A stretch of 64,000 bases of DNA from Cordilura impudica (GCA_963682025.1 OY821519.1:190463253-190527252), one strand, 5' to 3'; positions 25,601 through 33,270 are shown, counted from the stretch's first letter. Notes: generated by a model not told the origin, from the letters alone. Numbers and translations: made by a program.

Positions 25601-26874
25601 ATCTACTAATAAGATGTTACTTTTTATTTCAGAATGAAATAGATGGTGCAAACCCAACAGCCAAATATGGTGTTTTGACTTTAGAACCCAGCAGTCCTAC
25701 AGCTCCCATAGCCATTAAAACCACTCCAGCAGCATTAAGTTTCAGTAATCCTGTATATGAACTTTCAAATCCTTCGGCTGGTGAAAGCGTAATTGACGGT
25801 CTAAACAACTTACCCGAAATACCCGGTACACCACAAGAACCCACAACTCCGACAACAGTGGCTTTTAAAGTGGAACATGTGCTAACACCAGGAACATGTA
25901 CACCCGGTAAACTGAGTGACTTAAAGACCGGGTTTGCCTCCAGATGGCAAGTAGCACAATCAATTTATCCCTATATGGTGTGCATAGCTTTGGCCTATTG
26001 TGTGACCCTGTCTTTGTATCCGGGAATTGAGTCGGAAATTGTTTCGTGCAGCTTAGGCACATGGATGCCTGTGTTATTGATGTTCACCTTTAACACATCA
26101 GATTTAATAGGAAAAACATTAGCCGGTGTTCCATATCCCTGGTCTAGGCGACAATTAATATTAATGTCTGGTTTAAGAATTGTATTGGTTCCACTGCTAC
26201 TACTCTGCTGTGCTCCACGACATCAACCGGTTATATCTGGTGAAACGGCCGCATTTATTTTCACCATTGCTTTGGGTGTTAGCAACGGTTTGGCTGGTAG
26301 TCTTCCAATGATGTTAGCCCCCGCTAAAGTCAATGCCACATTACGAGAAGTAACTGGTAACATGATGACTCTATCTTATAATGTGGGTCTTACAGTTGGC
26401 TCCTTCATCGGTTATGTCTTTGAATCCATGTTGGGGGCACAACTTACGAATCCATGCCCCAAATATCCATACATTATGGACCATCCGACGCACTATCAAC
26501 AACATACTACAACAAGTGCAACAATTTTAAATAGTACTGTAGCTGTAGCAACAGCCATATTAACGTCAACTTTTGCACCACATTCAACAAGCGAAGCTTC
26601 AACGGTATTTACTTCTCTTAATACCACAACTTCTTTAGCAACAATTGGTTCTATAACCACTACTACAATGGCACCTCCTACTTCGGTTACCTCGACGGCA
26701 ACTGTAGCTGTGTTATCCACAGTTGCCGCTACTGTGGCCACCATCCCCGAAGTTGTAAACACTATCGTCAATACCGTGATGACATCTCTTAGCGATTTAA
26801 GTTCCGAAGTGATGAATGGTGGTACAAGTACTGGTGATCCTCAAACCCCTTTGGAGTTAATTGACAACATTTAA
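4447..26874 (+). CDS. Ent3: Equilibrative nucleoside transporter, ENT4/PMAT type (four coding exons)
   Basis: Joined exons 4447-4619, 18342-18625, 18722-19008 and 25633-26874 give 661 residues; all junctions have GT/AG and keep frame. ENT4/PMAT (SLC29A4) proteins are 11-span plasma-membrane carriers of adenosine and organic cations. Residues 40-66 form TM1 with the family motif LPYNSFI, which is created exactly at the exon 1/2 junction. Residues 153-200 match the ENT4 signature VQQSSFYG...KRYTQ.VMTGES. Glu177 of MTGES corresponds to the Glu in human ENT4 linked to cation selectivity. TM1-6 lie in residues 40-235, an acidic/Pro loop in 236-354 and TM7-11 in 355-520. A Ser/Thr/Ala-rich tail of about 140 residues is longer than usual for the family. 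Orthology to Drosophila Ent3 is inferred; the ENT4-type assignment is strong. Confidence 0.9.
4878..4950 (-). repeat. DINE-1-like fragment (internally deleted)
   Basis: Contains a decayed form of the family's terminal hairpin (TTGGCTTAGACCGAC) after AACAAGTAACAAAATTATAG, and only 40 bases later the other terminus, GGGTATAAAA. It is therefore an almost completely deleted copy. Confidence 0.55.
4954..6060 (+). repeat. 21-bp minisatellite element, copy 1
   Basis: A unique head (4954-5049, beginning ATCATGTGAGTCCGATCAC) is followed by about 47 copies of a 21-bp unit, ATGTTTTCTGAAATTCAATTG, with variants, up to about 6050. The head and the array recur together at 47709, so the array travels as part of a mobile unit. 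Because the period is a multiple of three, the array gives long open frames of MFSEIQL-type heptapeptides; these are not genes. Confidence 0.85.
6061..6664. other. Intronic AT-rich DNA, no gene seen
   Basis: No coding potential. The 10-mer ATGCGGTCCC occurs twice in direct orientation (about 6113 and 6226), each time after a T-run, and may be part of the right flank of the preceding minisatellite element. The rest shows nothing recognisable. Confidence 0.3.
6665..7158. mobile_element. PIF/Harbinger-like MITE
   Basis: A 494-bp element with 41-bp inverted termini that match at 38 of 41 positions (both begin AGGTGCTATTACA). It is flanked on both sides by TTA (6662-6664 and 7159-7161). A 3-bp TTA/TWA duplication is the hallmark of PIF/Harbinger insertion. 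The interior is non-coding, so it must have been moved by a transposase supplied elsewhere. Confidence 0.75.
7690..8242 (-). mobile_element. DINE-1-like element, decayed copy
   Basis: Shares the family's internal blocks: a 'gcagatatgaaaaa' segment, 'atggaccgatcatgaccata', a 'ggggttaggtctgaacatg' block and a GACGGACGGACG tract. Both termini are degenerate. Small open frames here are shared with other copies and are not genes. Confidence 0.6.
8535..8672 (+). pseudogene. Mariner transposase fragment
   Basis: Translation of 8555-8670 reads LHHNNATSHTV...ISHIVPQPPYLPNLAPCHFWLF, the C-terminal catalytic region of a mariner transposase. The two catalytic Asp positions (normally HDNA and PDLAPCDF) read Asn and His here, so the fragment is inactive. 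No terminal repeats or N-terminal half were found nearby. Confidence 0.7.
8680..9364. other. Unassigned intronic DNA
   Basis: No firm feature. A short open frame at about 9162-9260 (starting MFSVAFLKVAESEEQQQARR) follows an AT-rich leader and could be the 5' remnant of a transposon gene, but it is only about 33 codons long. The palindrome-rich stretch 8935-9005 (GTTCCCGAGGAA, TTTTCCCGGGAA) may be a TE terminus. Confidence 0.2.
9365..10320. repeat. (TTTTTAA)n 7-bp satellite array
   Basis: About 0.95 kb of nearly pure 7-bp repeat TTTTTAA (well over 100 units), almost perfect from 9374 to about 9835 and 9950 to 10165. Variants (TTTTTGA, TTTTAAA, TTTTTAG) are concentrated at the centre and right edge, and the array grades into irregular T-rich sequence by 10320. 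It lies inside intron 1 of the transporter gene. Confidence 0.95.
10397..10966. mobile_element. Candidate TIR element
   Basis: Inverted motifs ACGTTTACATCTTAG (10397) and CTTAGATGTAAACGC (ending about 10966) bound 570 bp of non-coding sequence. A second inward copy of GTTTACATCT occurs at 10437. No convincing target duplication was found. Confidence 0.35.
11456..11761. mobile_element. Small MITE with TCCCAGGAAAAA ends
   Basis: A 306-bp segment with inverted ends TCCCAGGAAAAA (11456) and TTTTTCCTGGGA (11750-11761). The interior has internal near-repeats of 'CATTATTTTCACTTTGAAAG'. No target duplication was recognised and there is no coding capacity. Confidence 0.5.
11762..12827. other. Intronic DNA without recognised features
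   Basis: About 1.1 kb. The open frame at 12180-12419 has no recognisable domain and is most likely chance. Nothing else was identified on either strand. Confidence 0.3.
12828..13460 (+). mobile_element. DINE-1-like non-autonomous element
   Basis: Starts TTTTTATACCCTATACC and ends with the palindrome TATAGTCGGTCTAGACCGAC followed by TATAATTTTCTTACTTGTTT. The layout parallels Drosophila INE-1/DINE-1: a TATACCC-type 5' end, and a 3' terminal hairpin followed by a short TTCTTGTTT-like tail. DINE-1s are Helentron-associated elements. The internal GTCCGTCTGT block is deleted in this copy. Confidence 0.7.
13730..14390 (-). pseudogene. Tc1-like transposase with internal deletion
   Basis: From 14390 to 14118 the frame encodes a Tc1-type N-terminus (starting MGKNKSSTTAGRDIIRNCFQ) with a helix-turn-helix region. 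It continues for another 110 bp and then jumps straight to a C-terminal catalytic region (about 14015-13860), including FQQDNDPKHTS and the LSSIENLW motif. The middle third, with the first catalytic Asp, is missing, so it is inactive. Terminal repeats were not found. Confidence 0.75.
14730..15060. repeat. Dispersed repeat with 'GGGCGTGGCACCTCCCAT' block
   Basis: The phrases GGGCGTGGCACCTCCCAT (14879) and GACGTGGCAGCTCCCAT resemble sequences at 19259 (GGGCGTGTCACCTCC) and, inverted, at 19567 (GGTGCCACGCCCC). This suggests a shared dispersed repeat of unknown class. No coding potential. Confidence 0.4.
15100..15290 (-). repeat. Possible decayed relic of the 21-bp minisatellite
   Basis: Phrases such as 'atatcaactgaatttcagagaa' and 'acatcaattgaatttttgaa' are degenerate reverse complements of the 21-bp unit seen at 4954 and 47709. 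The similarity is patchy. Confidence 0.3.
15564..16813 (-). mobile_element. Mariner element, rosa (DD41D) group
   Basis: A 1250-bp element flanked by TA dinucleotides, with inverted termini AAGGGTCCGCCA (15564) and TGGCGGACCCTT (16802-16813), extending as imperfect repeats through a TAAC and a T-run. Length, TA flanks and a single internal transposase on the minus strand are all as expected for a mariner. Confidence 0.85.
15722..16686 (-). pseudogene. Mariner transposase (DD41D), frameshifted
   Basis: The N-terminal half (16686 to about 16205) has the paired helix-turn-helix region and the catalytic block SDKAHFDLGGYVNKQNCR (the usual DEAHF Glu is Lys). The C-terminal half (about 16210-15722) begins SHAYIEKPIHPKRVTVWCG and contains FQQDGATCHTA and CDLTPLDYYLWG. 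There are 41 residues between the second and third catalytic Asp, which defines the rosa-type DD41D group. A frameshift near 16205 separates the halves, so one intact product is no longer made. Confidence 0.85.
16990..17330 (+). pseudogene. LINE reverse transcriptase fragment (thumb region)
   Basis: Contains a KYLGIIINN motif (about 17180), typical of the region just after the reverse transcriptase palm in Jockey/I-type LINEs, within a decayed frame with several stops. No 5' part is present. Confidence 0.5.
17612..18030. mobile_element. Foldback element with about 140-bp inverted arms
   Basis: The left arm (17612-17752) and right arm (17888-18027) are long imperfect inverted repeats. Both include CCGTTTTCT, TGTCGCATTTTATTTGCACT and TCGAAAGGTCT in matching order. 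The spacer is about 135 bp. There is no coding region and no clear target duplication. Confidence 0.7.
18031..18150 (+). repeat. DINE-1-like 3' end fragment
   Basis: A decayed form of the family 3' end: 'tttatgtttattttctgtatccaatttggg' followed by 'tatagactgactataatttt' and 'tatttactttt'. It abuts the foldback element. Confidence 0.45.
18342..18625 (+). CDS. Ent3: Transporter exon 2 (end of TM1 to TM4)
   Basis: The acceptor is ttatttatag|TTTTATTATC and the donor is TACAG|gtaataatgg. It encodes the remainder of TM1 and about three further membrane segments with ENT4-like spacing (DMSMTYIVVAFATVLLNNV and NLAAVSLVAIGCT). It ends after one base of the Val codon completed by exon 3. Intron 1 (4620-18341) is 13.7 kb and full of mobile elements. 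Confidence 0.9.
18722..19008 (+). CDS. Ent3: Transporter exon 3 (TM5-TM6, MTGES motif)
   Basis: The acceptor is gtttaacag|TACAACAATC and the donor is CGTTTG|gtaagt (phase 0). It holds the most conserved block of the family, FYGFASMFPKRYTQAVMTGE, plus a hydrophobic segment FFFTSTLYILFSYLLHLA. The intron before it (18626-18721) is only 96 bp. Confidence 0.9.
19130..19800. repeat. Dispersed repeat related to 14730-15060
   Basis: Two opposed copies of a 'GTGCCACGCCCC'/'GGGCGTGTCACC' block at about 19259 and 19567, and a CAAACAGACAGACG tract at 19702. Non-coding; class unknown. Confidence 0.35.
20160..20690 (+). pseudogene. Tc1/mariner-superfamily transposase remnant (N-terminal half)
   Basis: A decayed frame with LVRKVKAYDGLKITKP at about 20325, then EARHRARKLKSCFIKEY and MADETYV at about 20410-20500. 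This matches the transposase linker and the first catalytic Asp block (D-E-T-Y-V), with frameshifts. It lies within intron 3 of the transporter gene. Confidence 0.6.
20903..20924. repeat. Perfect 22-bp palindrome
   Basis: ATCAGTTTACC followed by its exact reverse complement GGTAAACTGAT, with no spacer, in intron 3 just before the decayed LINE. It could be a transposon end or a chance element. Confidence 0.6.
22434..24055 (+). pseudogene. LINE reverse transcriptase, split and inactive
   Basis: The first part (22434-22655) has IAIPKPGKDHFSPDSYKPIS, the fingers motif of LINE RTs. After the nested element the frame resumes with HPLVRIKK and MILLDIISAFDSVWHDIL (palm Asp present). The FADD catalytic box has become FGDL (about 23648), and KYLGFTLN marks the thumb. 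The loss of the second catalytic Asp and the frameshifts make it non-functional. Confidence 0.75.
22656..23317. mobile_element. TIR element nested in the LINE reverse transcriptase
   Basis: Inverted arms of about 150 bp (left 22656-22800, right 23165-23317), beginning TAGGGCGGGTCGA, bound a spacer of about 360 bp. The LINE sequence around it repeats as CTGCACAT on the left and CTGCACAC on the right, a 7/8 match consistent with an 8-bp (hAT-type) target duplication. The arms carry a (GTCT)n tract. No transposase. Confidence 0.75.
24061..25063 (-). repeat. Possible solo LTR (TGT...ACA) inserted at the LINE 3' end
   Basis: On the minus strand the segment runs from TGTAACGTCGC to GAAAAACA. It has a TATA-like motif (TTTATATAAGTA, about 24825) and an AATAAA about 40 bp before its end, the order expected of U3-R-U5. 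No matching flanking duplication was seen and no internal region is attached. Confidence 0.4.
24220..24525. repeat. 39-bp minisatellite
   Basis: About seven copies of a 39-bp unit (AATCGGTAGCCATCGGTTGT...GGTCGACTGCTT), one truncated to 18 bp. The 13-codon period explains the minus-strand open frame of 121 codons (24269-24634), which is repetitive and not a credible gene. Confidence 0.8.
25064..25632. other. 3' end of transporter intron 3, no feature seen
   Basis: AT-rich sequence leading to the exon 4 acceptor. A short polypyrimidine tract (TTACTTTTTATTTCAG) precedes the junction. No other feature recognised. Confidence 0.4.
25633..26874 (+). CDS. Ent3: Transporter exon 4 (central loop, TM7-TM11, C-terminal tail)
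   Basis: The acceptor is tttatttcag|AATGAAATAG, in phase with exon 3. It encodes 413 residues: the TM6-TM7 loop, five membrane segments (about 355-385, 391-412, 416-438, 447-475 and 482-516 of the full protein) and the Thr/Ser/Ala/Val-rich tail, ending at TAA 26872-26874. The open frame continues upstream of the acceptor to 25576, but that part is intronic. Confidence 0.9.
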   Translation, partial: NEIDGANPTAKYGVLTLEPSSPTAPIAIKTTPAALSFSNPVYELSNPSAGESVIDGLNNLPEIPGTPQEPTTPTTVAFKVEHVLTPGTCTPGKLSDLKTGFASRWQVAQSIYPYMVCIALAYCVTLSLYPGIESEIVSCSLGTWMPVLLMFTFNTSDLIGKTLAGVPYPWSRRQLILMSGLRIVLVPLLLLCCAPRHQPVISGETAAFIFTIALGVSNGLAGSLPMMLAPAKVNATLREVTGNMMTLSYNVGLTVGSFIGYVFESMLGAQLTNPCPKYPYIMDHPTHYQQHTTTSATILNSTVAVATAILTSTFAPHSTSEASTVFTSLNTTTSLATIGSITTTTMAPPTSVTSTATVAVLSTVAATVATIPEVVNTIVNTVMTSLSDLSSEVMNGGTSTGDPQTPLELIDNI

Positions 26875-27100
26875 ATTTTTTTTTGCTAATATATGACTGA
26901 GTGTGTGATAGAGAGACATATTTTTTTGTATTATTTGTAAAATGTCTGAGTCCATGTTTTAATGTACGCGTTAAGGTGGTACCATAAGTTAGCTTTTTAA
27001 AACTAAGGTTTTTGTGTGCGGAACTTGTGTAAATACTAAATCTATATTTTGTATTTGTCTAAAATTAGGAATGAAACATAAATAAATGTGCAAAATGCAA
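26875..27100 (+). terminator. 3' UTR with polyadenylation signal AATAAA (27081-27086)
   Basis: An AT-rich trailer follows the stop codon. The AATAAA at 27081-27086, about 207 bases downstream, is the first good poly(A) signal, so the mature transcript probably ends near 27100. Confidence 0.6.
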
Positions 27101-27599
27101 CAAGGAAAACTCAAAATAGTTTCAAACGACGATCTCTTTCACTATAATTTTTTCCTTAAGGTATTTGGGTACAGAAAAGCATTACGCAAAGTAGTGGCAA
27201 GAGGAGGAGAGAGTAGAGTAGAGTATTTCATTTCAAATACGTAAAATTCAAAATAGGCTATGGGCCAAACTGCTAGAAATTAATTCAAAAGTTTTAAATA
27301 TTCGAAATATTCAGTATTCTCTTAGAATTGTTTATAGTTTAACTTTTAACGTTTCTGAATGAGTGTTTTTAGGCAAAGATAAATTAAAATTAATTGTTGT
27401 TGAAATGGAAAGCAAATCCAAAGCAAATAGTATATTTTATTGGCAAAGAAGTCAAGAAGTACTGTAGATTATGCTATGTAATACTATTGTGCAAGCAAGG
27501 AAAAACAACATAAAGATAATCGCGAAGTAAGAATTTAGAAAGGAAAATTGTTATTACACAAAAACAGAAGTGTCTATCAGAGATTTTGCAGAAAAAAGT

Positions 27600-28098
27600 G
27601 GAAGGGATGAAATGGCTTAAAACCCCGAAAGAAATGAAAGGTGCCAAAACTACATCTAACTAGACTTAAGCATACTTCGCGATCTATACTACTTTTAAAG
27701 GGGAGATACTTTCAGATTAGAATAGTTACTTGAAAAGTTTGGTTAGCAATTTCTTGTCGATCAGGTCAAAGTCCTCTTCATTTATAATGACAGGGTGCCT
27801 AAAAAAGAGATTTATTGTTTTTAAGCAATCCCACGATGTATCCACTCTATTTTGGTCTGATCTAGTCTCAGCTCATTACGCTGCAACAATTTTATGGGAA
27901 AATAATATTGAATTTTTTAAAAGGAAAATTAATCCACCAAAGATATTGGGGTCTAATAAAATCCAATTTGAAGACGAATGTATCCAAAGGGAATGTATCC
28001 AAGGGAATGAAGGGAATGTATCCAAAGCCATAACAAATAATACTGTCAAAAGCTTGATGACGGATATTCTGACAAAGCTGAGAACGGAGTGGAAATAA
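27600..28098 (+). pseudogene. Tc1/mariner-superfamily transposase remnant (C-terminal half)
   Basis: The frame 27730-28098 contains SKSSSFIMTGCLKKRFI, FWSDLVSAHYAA and NIEFFKRKINPPK, matching the second catalytic block (W-x-D-L-x-S-x-H-Y) and the NPP region of a Tc1/mariner-superfamily transposase. The third catalytic region is lost through an internal duplication (ECIQ repeated) and frameshift, and the end TDILTKLRTEWK is recognisable. It lies 0.5 kb downstream of the transporter gene and may be of the same family as the N-terminal remnant at 20160. Confidence 0.6.
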
Positions 28099-28690
28099 AA
28101 CAAGTACGAATATTATAGTCGGTCTAGACCGACTATACGATACCCTATACCATGCGTTTATAAACCCTATCTCTTAGGCCCAACTAACTGGACATAGAAA
28201 ATAAGCAAAAACAAATTTGAGCGGGATTTTTATTAATTTTTTTGGCTGCAGATATGAAAAAGCAGTCTGTATGGGGCCAAAGGAATCATTTTTGGACTAC
28301 TCATTAATGGATGTAATGAACGCATACAAACCCAATTTGAGTAAGATCTATATGACAATTTGGATCTTATGGCAACTTATGTCGATTTCAAAGGGGTAAT
28401 TTGTATGGGGGCTAGGTCTGAACATGGACCGATTCTCACCAATTCCAATAGCGTTCATCCCATGGCCGATAAAAGCTTATATACCAAATTTTATCAAAAT
28501 ATATTCATATTTGCGACCTGCAGTTTGATTACAAGGTTTACATGGACACACAGACGGACGGACGGACATTGTTAAATCAACTCAAAAAGTGATTCTGATT
28601 CGATCGGTATAATTAAAGATGGGTCTAGGTCAAATATTTTTGGTTGTTACAAACAGCAGCACAAAGTCATTATACCCAAACCACATAGTG
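28099..28690 (-). mobile_element. DINE-1-like element
   Basis: Minus-strand copy from ATAGTGGTATAATG-side sequence (28690) to the hairpin end TATAGTCGGTCTAGACCGAC (28115-28134). An internal block between the GCAGATATGAAAA segment and the 'tatggggccaaag' segment is deleted relative to copies at 46207 and 51598. Confidence 0.75.
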
Positions 28691-28961
28691 GTATAAGCTG
28701 TGTCTGTCTGTAAACATCGCCATGTAAATATCGTATGCTAATTATATTTTCTACAAAAATATGTAAAATTATGTGAAATTTGACATTTTCCTGAAATTGC
28801 TGTAAACTCAGACCTAGACAAAATAAAAGACCTAACATTATATCATTATCATTATATGTGTATAAATATACGAGGGAGAGTCAATAAGTATTTACATCAA
28901 CATAGAAACACAGAATTTTATTTTTGGGTTGATGTTTGTGCTGATGTTTGTAACTATTGAA

Positions 28962-29430
28962 AATGTTTGACCTACACCCATCTTTTGTTTTACTAATCGG
29001 CTGAGTATCAATTTCTGAGTAGATTTAGCGATGTCCGTCTGTCGGTCTGTCTGTGTGTCCATGTAAAGTTTTTAATCAAACTGCAGGCCGCAAATATGAA
29101 TATATTTTGATGAAATTTGGTATATGAGCCATAGAACAAATGCAATTGAAATAAGTGAAAATCGGTGCATGTTCAGACTTAGTCCCATACAAATGAAACG
29201 TATGAGATAGAGATAAATTGCCATATGATCCATATTATCATATTTGGTTCGAGTGTGTTTATCACATCCATTAATCAGTAGTCCATTAATCATAGTCCCC
29301 ATAGAAAGCTGCATCTAGAGCTTTCCTTAAATCTATCAAAAAATAATAATATTGCACAAAATTTACTCATATATAGTTTGTATATATAAGTTTTTGGAAA
29401 AAATAAATGACTTTACTTACGAAAGAATTC
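28962..29430 (+). mobile_element. DINE-1-like element, 3'-truncated copy
   Basis: Reads in the element direction from 'atttagcgatgtccgtctgtcgg' through 'gcaaatatgaatatattttgatgaaatttgg' to 'aaatgactttact'. It lacks both termini. Small shared open frames are not genes. Confidence 0.6.
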
Positions 29431-29632
29431 GATGTTTCGAATCTTTTTCCGGCGAGCCAATTCTTTAAATTTGGAAAGAGTGAAAAATCTCAGCGAGCCA
29501 AGTATGGATCTCAGCTCATGTATTTTTGCAATCGAAACTTAATAAGTTCGCACTAGAGCATTATTTTGATCACTTTGTTTTTGGCTAAATGATGGTGTTT
29601 TTTCTTTAGATTTCGTTCCTTAATTGGCCTAA

Positions 29633-30007
29633 TTTATAATATTAATAGGCTAGGCGATTTCCTTTGACTGATGTTTTGTTCCAGCGTTTTATCCCGATTT
29701 TGACCAAACGTATATTATTTAAAAGGTATTTCTTTTTAGCTGATTCGCAGATTTACAGATTTTTAAATTTGTTCCTTTATTTTGAGTAAATTGCATTTAA
29801 ACATAACTAACACATACATAAAATAATATAATGCTATGTATGTGTATATTAAATTTGTTAATGTGTTTGTAATAAAAATGAGATTGTTTTTTGTATTGAT
29901 TTGTGAATTGGCTATAATTGATTAGCATACTTTTAGGGTCTTTATTTAATGAAAAAATAAAATTTCCCAGAATTTGCGCTCGAATTCCGAGGGCTGAAAT
30001 CTGCTAG
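29633..30007 (+). mobile_element. Non-autonomous Helitron, copy 1
   Basis: Begins TTTATAATATTAATAG (the expected 5' TC is mutated to TT) and ends AATCTGCTAG followed by T. A CTCGAATTCCGAG stem lies about 15 bases before the CTAG end. Internally it matches the copies at 38287, 42628 and 44111. Confidence 0.75.
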
Positions 30008-30014
30008 TAATAAT

Positions 30015-30330
30015 GAATAACCTTTATTGCGTCTCCTTTTCACGTAAAGTCAATGTAGATAATTCCATGCATAGGCCAAAAAAAGTGGTCATATCTTTAC
30101 CGATTTCACTGTCTAAGCTTTCTTCTGGTGTATAGTGGTGAATCTATGTTTTATCAACAGCTCTAACCCAATTGTATGGCATCCATCTTGCCGATAGCGT
30201 TTTTACAAAATTTAAAGCACTGAACCATATAACATGCCCGTAGCCTTAATTACGTAGCTCACGCACTTCAATTCGTCGAAGATTTCCGAATCAACTGGAT
30301 GTCCAGAAAGGGTTCATAATTTGTGTATGT
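30015..30330 (-). pseudogene. Mariner transposase fragment
   Basis: On the minus strand a decayed frame reads FFWPMHGIIYIDFTRKGD (about 30090-30037), the region after the first catalytic Asp in mariner transposases. It is preceded by sequence resembling WVPYNL (about 30175). Several stops. The fragment abuts the Helitron copy on its left. Confidence 0.55.
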
Positions 30331-30339
30331 ACGGTTATG

Positions 30340-33270
30340 TTTAACTTTGTCATCTAACTACAAGACCCAGATAAGAATATGTTTTGATGAAATTTAATAT
30401 ATAAGATTTTTCGAGCATAGGACGAACTCTGTGGAAACAAGGTTAGTCCTATTGGATAGTAGCTTAGACACAATCTTTCAACAAAATTGGTCCAGAACTC
30501 TCTGAGTTAGAGGGGGTCAAAATTTGACATTTTGACCAAACAGGTGTTTCTTCTCATCCATGCAACTTATTACCAATTGTTCTTAGCAAAATTTGTCTTA
30601 AATAGTTTAGGTAGCTATTTCTTCAGTCTTTCGGAAAAAAAATTTAAAAAAATAAAAAAAATTTTTTTGACTTTTTTCAAAATCAAAATTTTTTTAGAAA
30701 AATGTTTTGTAACTCAAGACAACGGTTTTTCAATTTTTAGCATATGCACTAATTTGAATTTTTTCCTATTAGTGTGTAAGTGTTTCCAAAACCTTAAAAA
30801 TAAAGCATACACTGAGAAACTAGACAAATTAACCTTTCCGACGGTATGTAACATAACTAAAAAAAATCACTTTTTTTCTATAGAAATGGTGAAAAATTAA
30901 TTTTTTTTTATTTATTTGTAATAATAATTAAATTAATTTATAATAATAATAATAAAAGTAAAAAAATAAATAATTTATTGGATCCATTTATAACATAACT
31001 ATTTTTTAAATTAATTTTTCGTAGCTGATGAAGTATTTAAGTTTTGAAAATTTTTAAATACCCAGTCTTTCATCCAGCTTAATTATCGCCTTTATTTGCT
31101 GCTTTTTTGCCAATCTTTTCTTGGCGTTACTAGGTTGAGCTGTTGCTTAAACTGATGTTGAAGAAAATCAACTTAAAGTGCTTAACAGATGACTCGCCAG
31201 AAGATTTACACACATTTAAATATTTAAACACATTTACTTTGGGCCCCACTAGGCACCAAAAGGCACCAATAAGTAAATATTTTCGAAAATGGAAATCAAA
31301 TGCAATAAAATGAATTATAGCCTATGGTTTAGGCTTTTATACGTTAGCTCTTGTAACCAAAATGGTTACAAGAGGAATGAATTTGCTCAGAGCATTATTT
31401 GTGCTGCTTATGTTTACATAGATCATTTCATAAAACTTAGTTGAGATTTATAGACAACTTAAAATTATTTCGCTTGGCTCTTAAAGTTTGCTTTACGGGC
31501 TAGTTTATGTAACACGAATGATAGACAGGATGATCGATAATGTAAAATAATTTGTTGTCTCGTCTATCGTTCGTAACGTAATCAGGAATACCTCCTAATA
31601 AACAAGTCTTAAGTCAGTTGTATTTCAACTATATAATAATTAAACTTTAAATTAAAACATAATATGGAATCCCTAGACACCTTGTAGGAGCATAAGGATC
31701 TATTTATAGTAATTATGTTTAGTTTGTTTGAAATAACTGTTTTTACTTATAGCTAAAGAAATCTATAGTTTGCGAGACTGTATTGCGAACAGCATTCTAG
31801 CTAGAATCATCTAAGTCTAATACTCTCTCTTGTACACATGCCAAAAAAAAAAATTATTGTTAAAACCATATTTATTTTATTTAATATTATTTACACATTA
31901 TTTGTCTTTTGTTTTATTACAATTTAAACTGAATCCCACATATCAGTTTATCTGTCACATAAACCAACATACATCATTTCAAACACATCAAATACTACAA
32001 CTTTATTTACAGATATCATCATAGATTTACTCAATTTAATTAAATTACTTTATCATACAAGTAAACAATAATATAAACAAAATATTTGTACTGGTATTGA
32101 CAATAGCACTACAAACTTTTATTCGTAACAAAAAAAAAAAAAAAAAAAACAAAAATACGAAAAACCAAAATAAGTATAAAAATATGGAAATGTTAAATCA
32201 GTAAAAATAAACTAAAAATATTGAAATATCAACTTAAGAATAGAGCAGTTTTGTATGAATTAATGATAAAAATGGAATGTAAGCTTTTCATACAAGTAAA
32301 AATGACACAAATTTTGTAATGGACTTAATAATGAAATAAATATAAAGAGGTTTTTAATTATTGGATATTAAAAGGGTACAGCGATTTTTTTAATTTTTTA
32401 TTAAGGATTTTATAAACATTACAATGTTTCCTTTGAAAATGTTTCCCTTTAATCCTCCTAATCAAAATATGGTTTTTAACACAGGCAAATTAAGTCCAGA
32501 GGGATCTTCTTTAAAACCAAAACAAAAAATTAGAAGATATTTAAGTACCTATTTTTTATTTCTTTTTAAGTATAAACATATAAAAATTATTCTTTGAACT
32601 TAGTAATTTTAAAGTTATCATGATCATATTCCCTGAAATAGTAATTTTCCAAAATTGAAATGTTATGAAATATACATACATATATATGCTTATTACTTAG
32701 TTACAACTTAATTTTTAATTTAGATAATTTGTTTTTAAGAAATTGTATCCTCCTTTAAAATGAACTTTTATTGTTGATTGAAATAATACTTAGTATGTAT
32801 ATGTTGTAATTGTGATTTGAAACTTAAGTAATTTTGATTAAGGCGAAAAGTAAACATTTGTAATAAAATTATAGTTTATTACAAATAAAGTCAATAAAAT
32901 GAAAAATAAACGAATAAATATTATTGAAATGTTGAGAAAAAAATCAATAAAATTTTTCAAAATTATGCCATCTTTAAAATTTTTATATTGATACCTTCTT
33001 CTCAGAGCAAATGGAAAGTAATATAATGTGTGTAATATTATAGCATAAACCAAATTTCACAAAACTTTTAGAAAAAATAAAAATTAATGAAACTCCAAAT
33101 CCTGGGACTAAATAAACTTTTCTAAATGATCTTGGCGCACTAAATCCAAATATGATGTCTTATTTACATCAAGTATTGACGAAGAAGGAAATCTTCTTTG
33201 ATTATCAATCTATAACTGAATATAGGTGATCACATGCATACATATAATTTGATTTTAATATAATTAACTA
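30340..33270. other. About 2.9 kb AT-rich DNA without recognised genes
   Basis: Open frames at 30532-30900, 31830-32024 and 32838-33053 are Phe/Lys/Ile-rich translations of AT-rich DNA with no domain. One perfect 12-bp stem with a 3-base loop lies at 31348-31374. A run of 20 A residues occurs at 32130-32149. Confidence 0.35.
31348..31374. repeat. Perfect 12-bp hairpin
   Basis: CTCTTGTAACCA and its exact complement TGGTTACAAGAG separated by AAA. No adjacent gene or TE was recognised. Confidence 0.5.

Noticed and set aside
25576..25632. Extension of exon 4 upstream to an ATG at 25576
   Set aside because: A clean tttatttcag acceptor at 25632 keeps frame with exon 3, and the extension is not similar to the ENT family.
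26496..26771. 91-codon minus-strand frame opposite the transporter tail
   Set aside because: A shadow of the Thr/Ala-codon-rich exon 4; no independent support.
32838..33053. Phe/Ile/Tyr-rich frames in AT-rich DNA (also 30532-30900, 43325-43549, 43785-44040, 10446-10649)
   Set aside because: Composition alone explains the hydrophobic translations; no domain or homologous motif.
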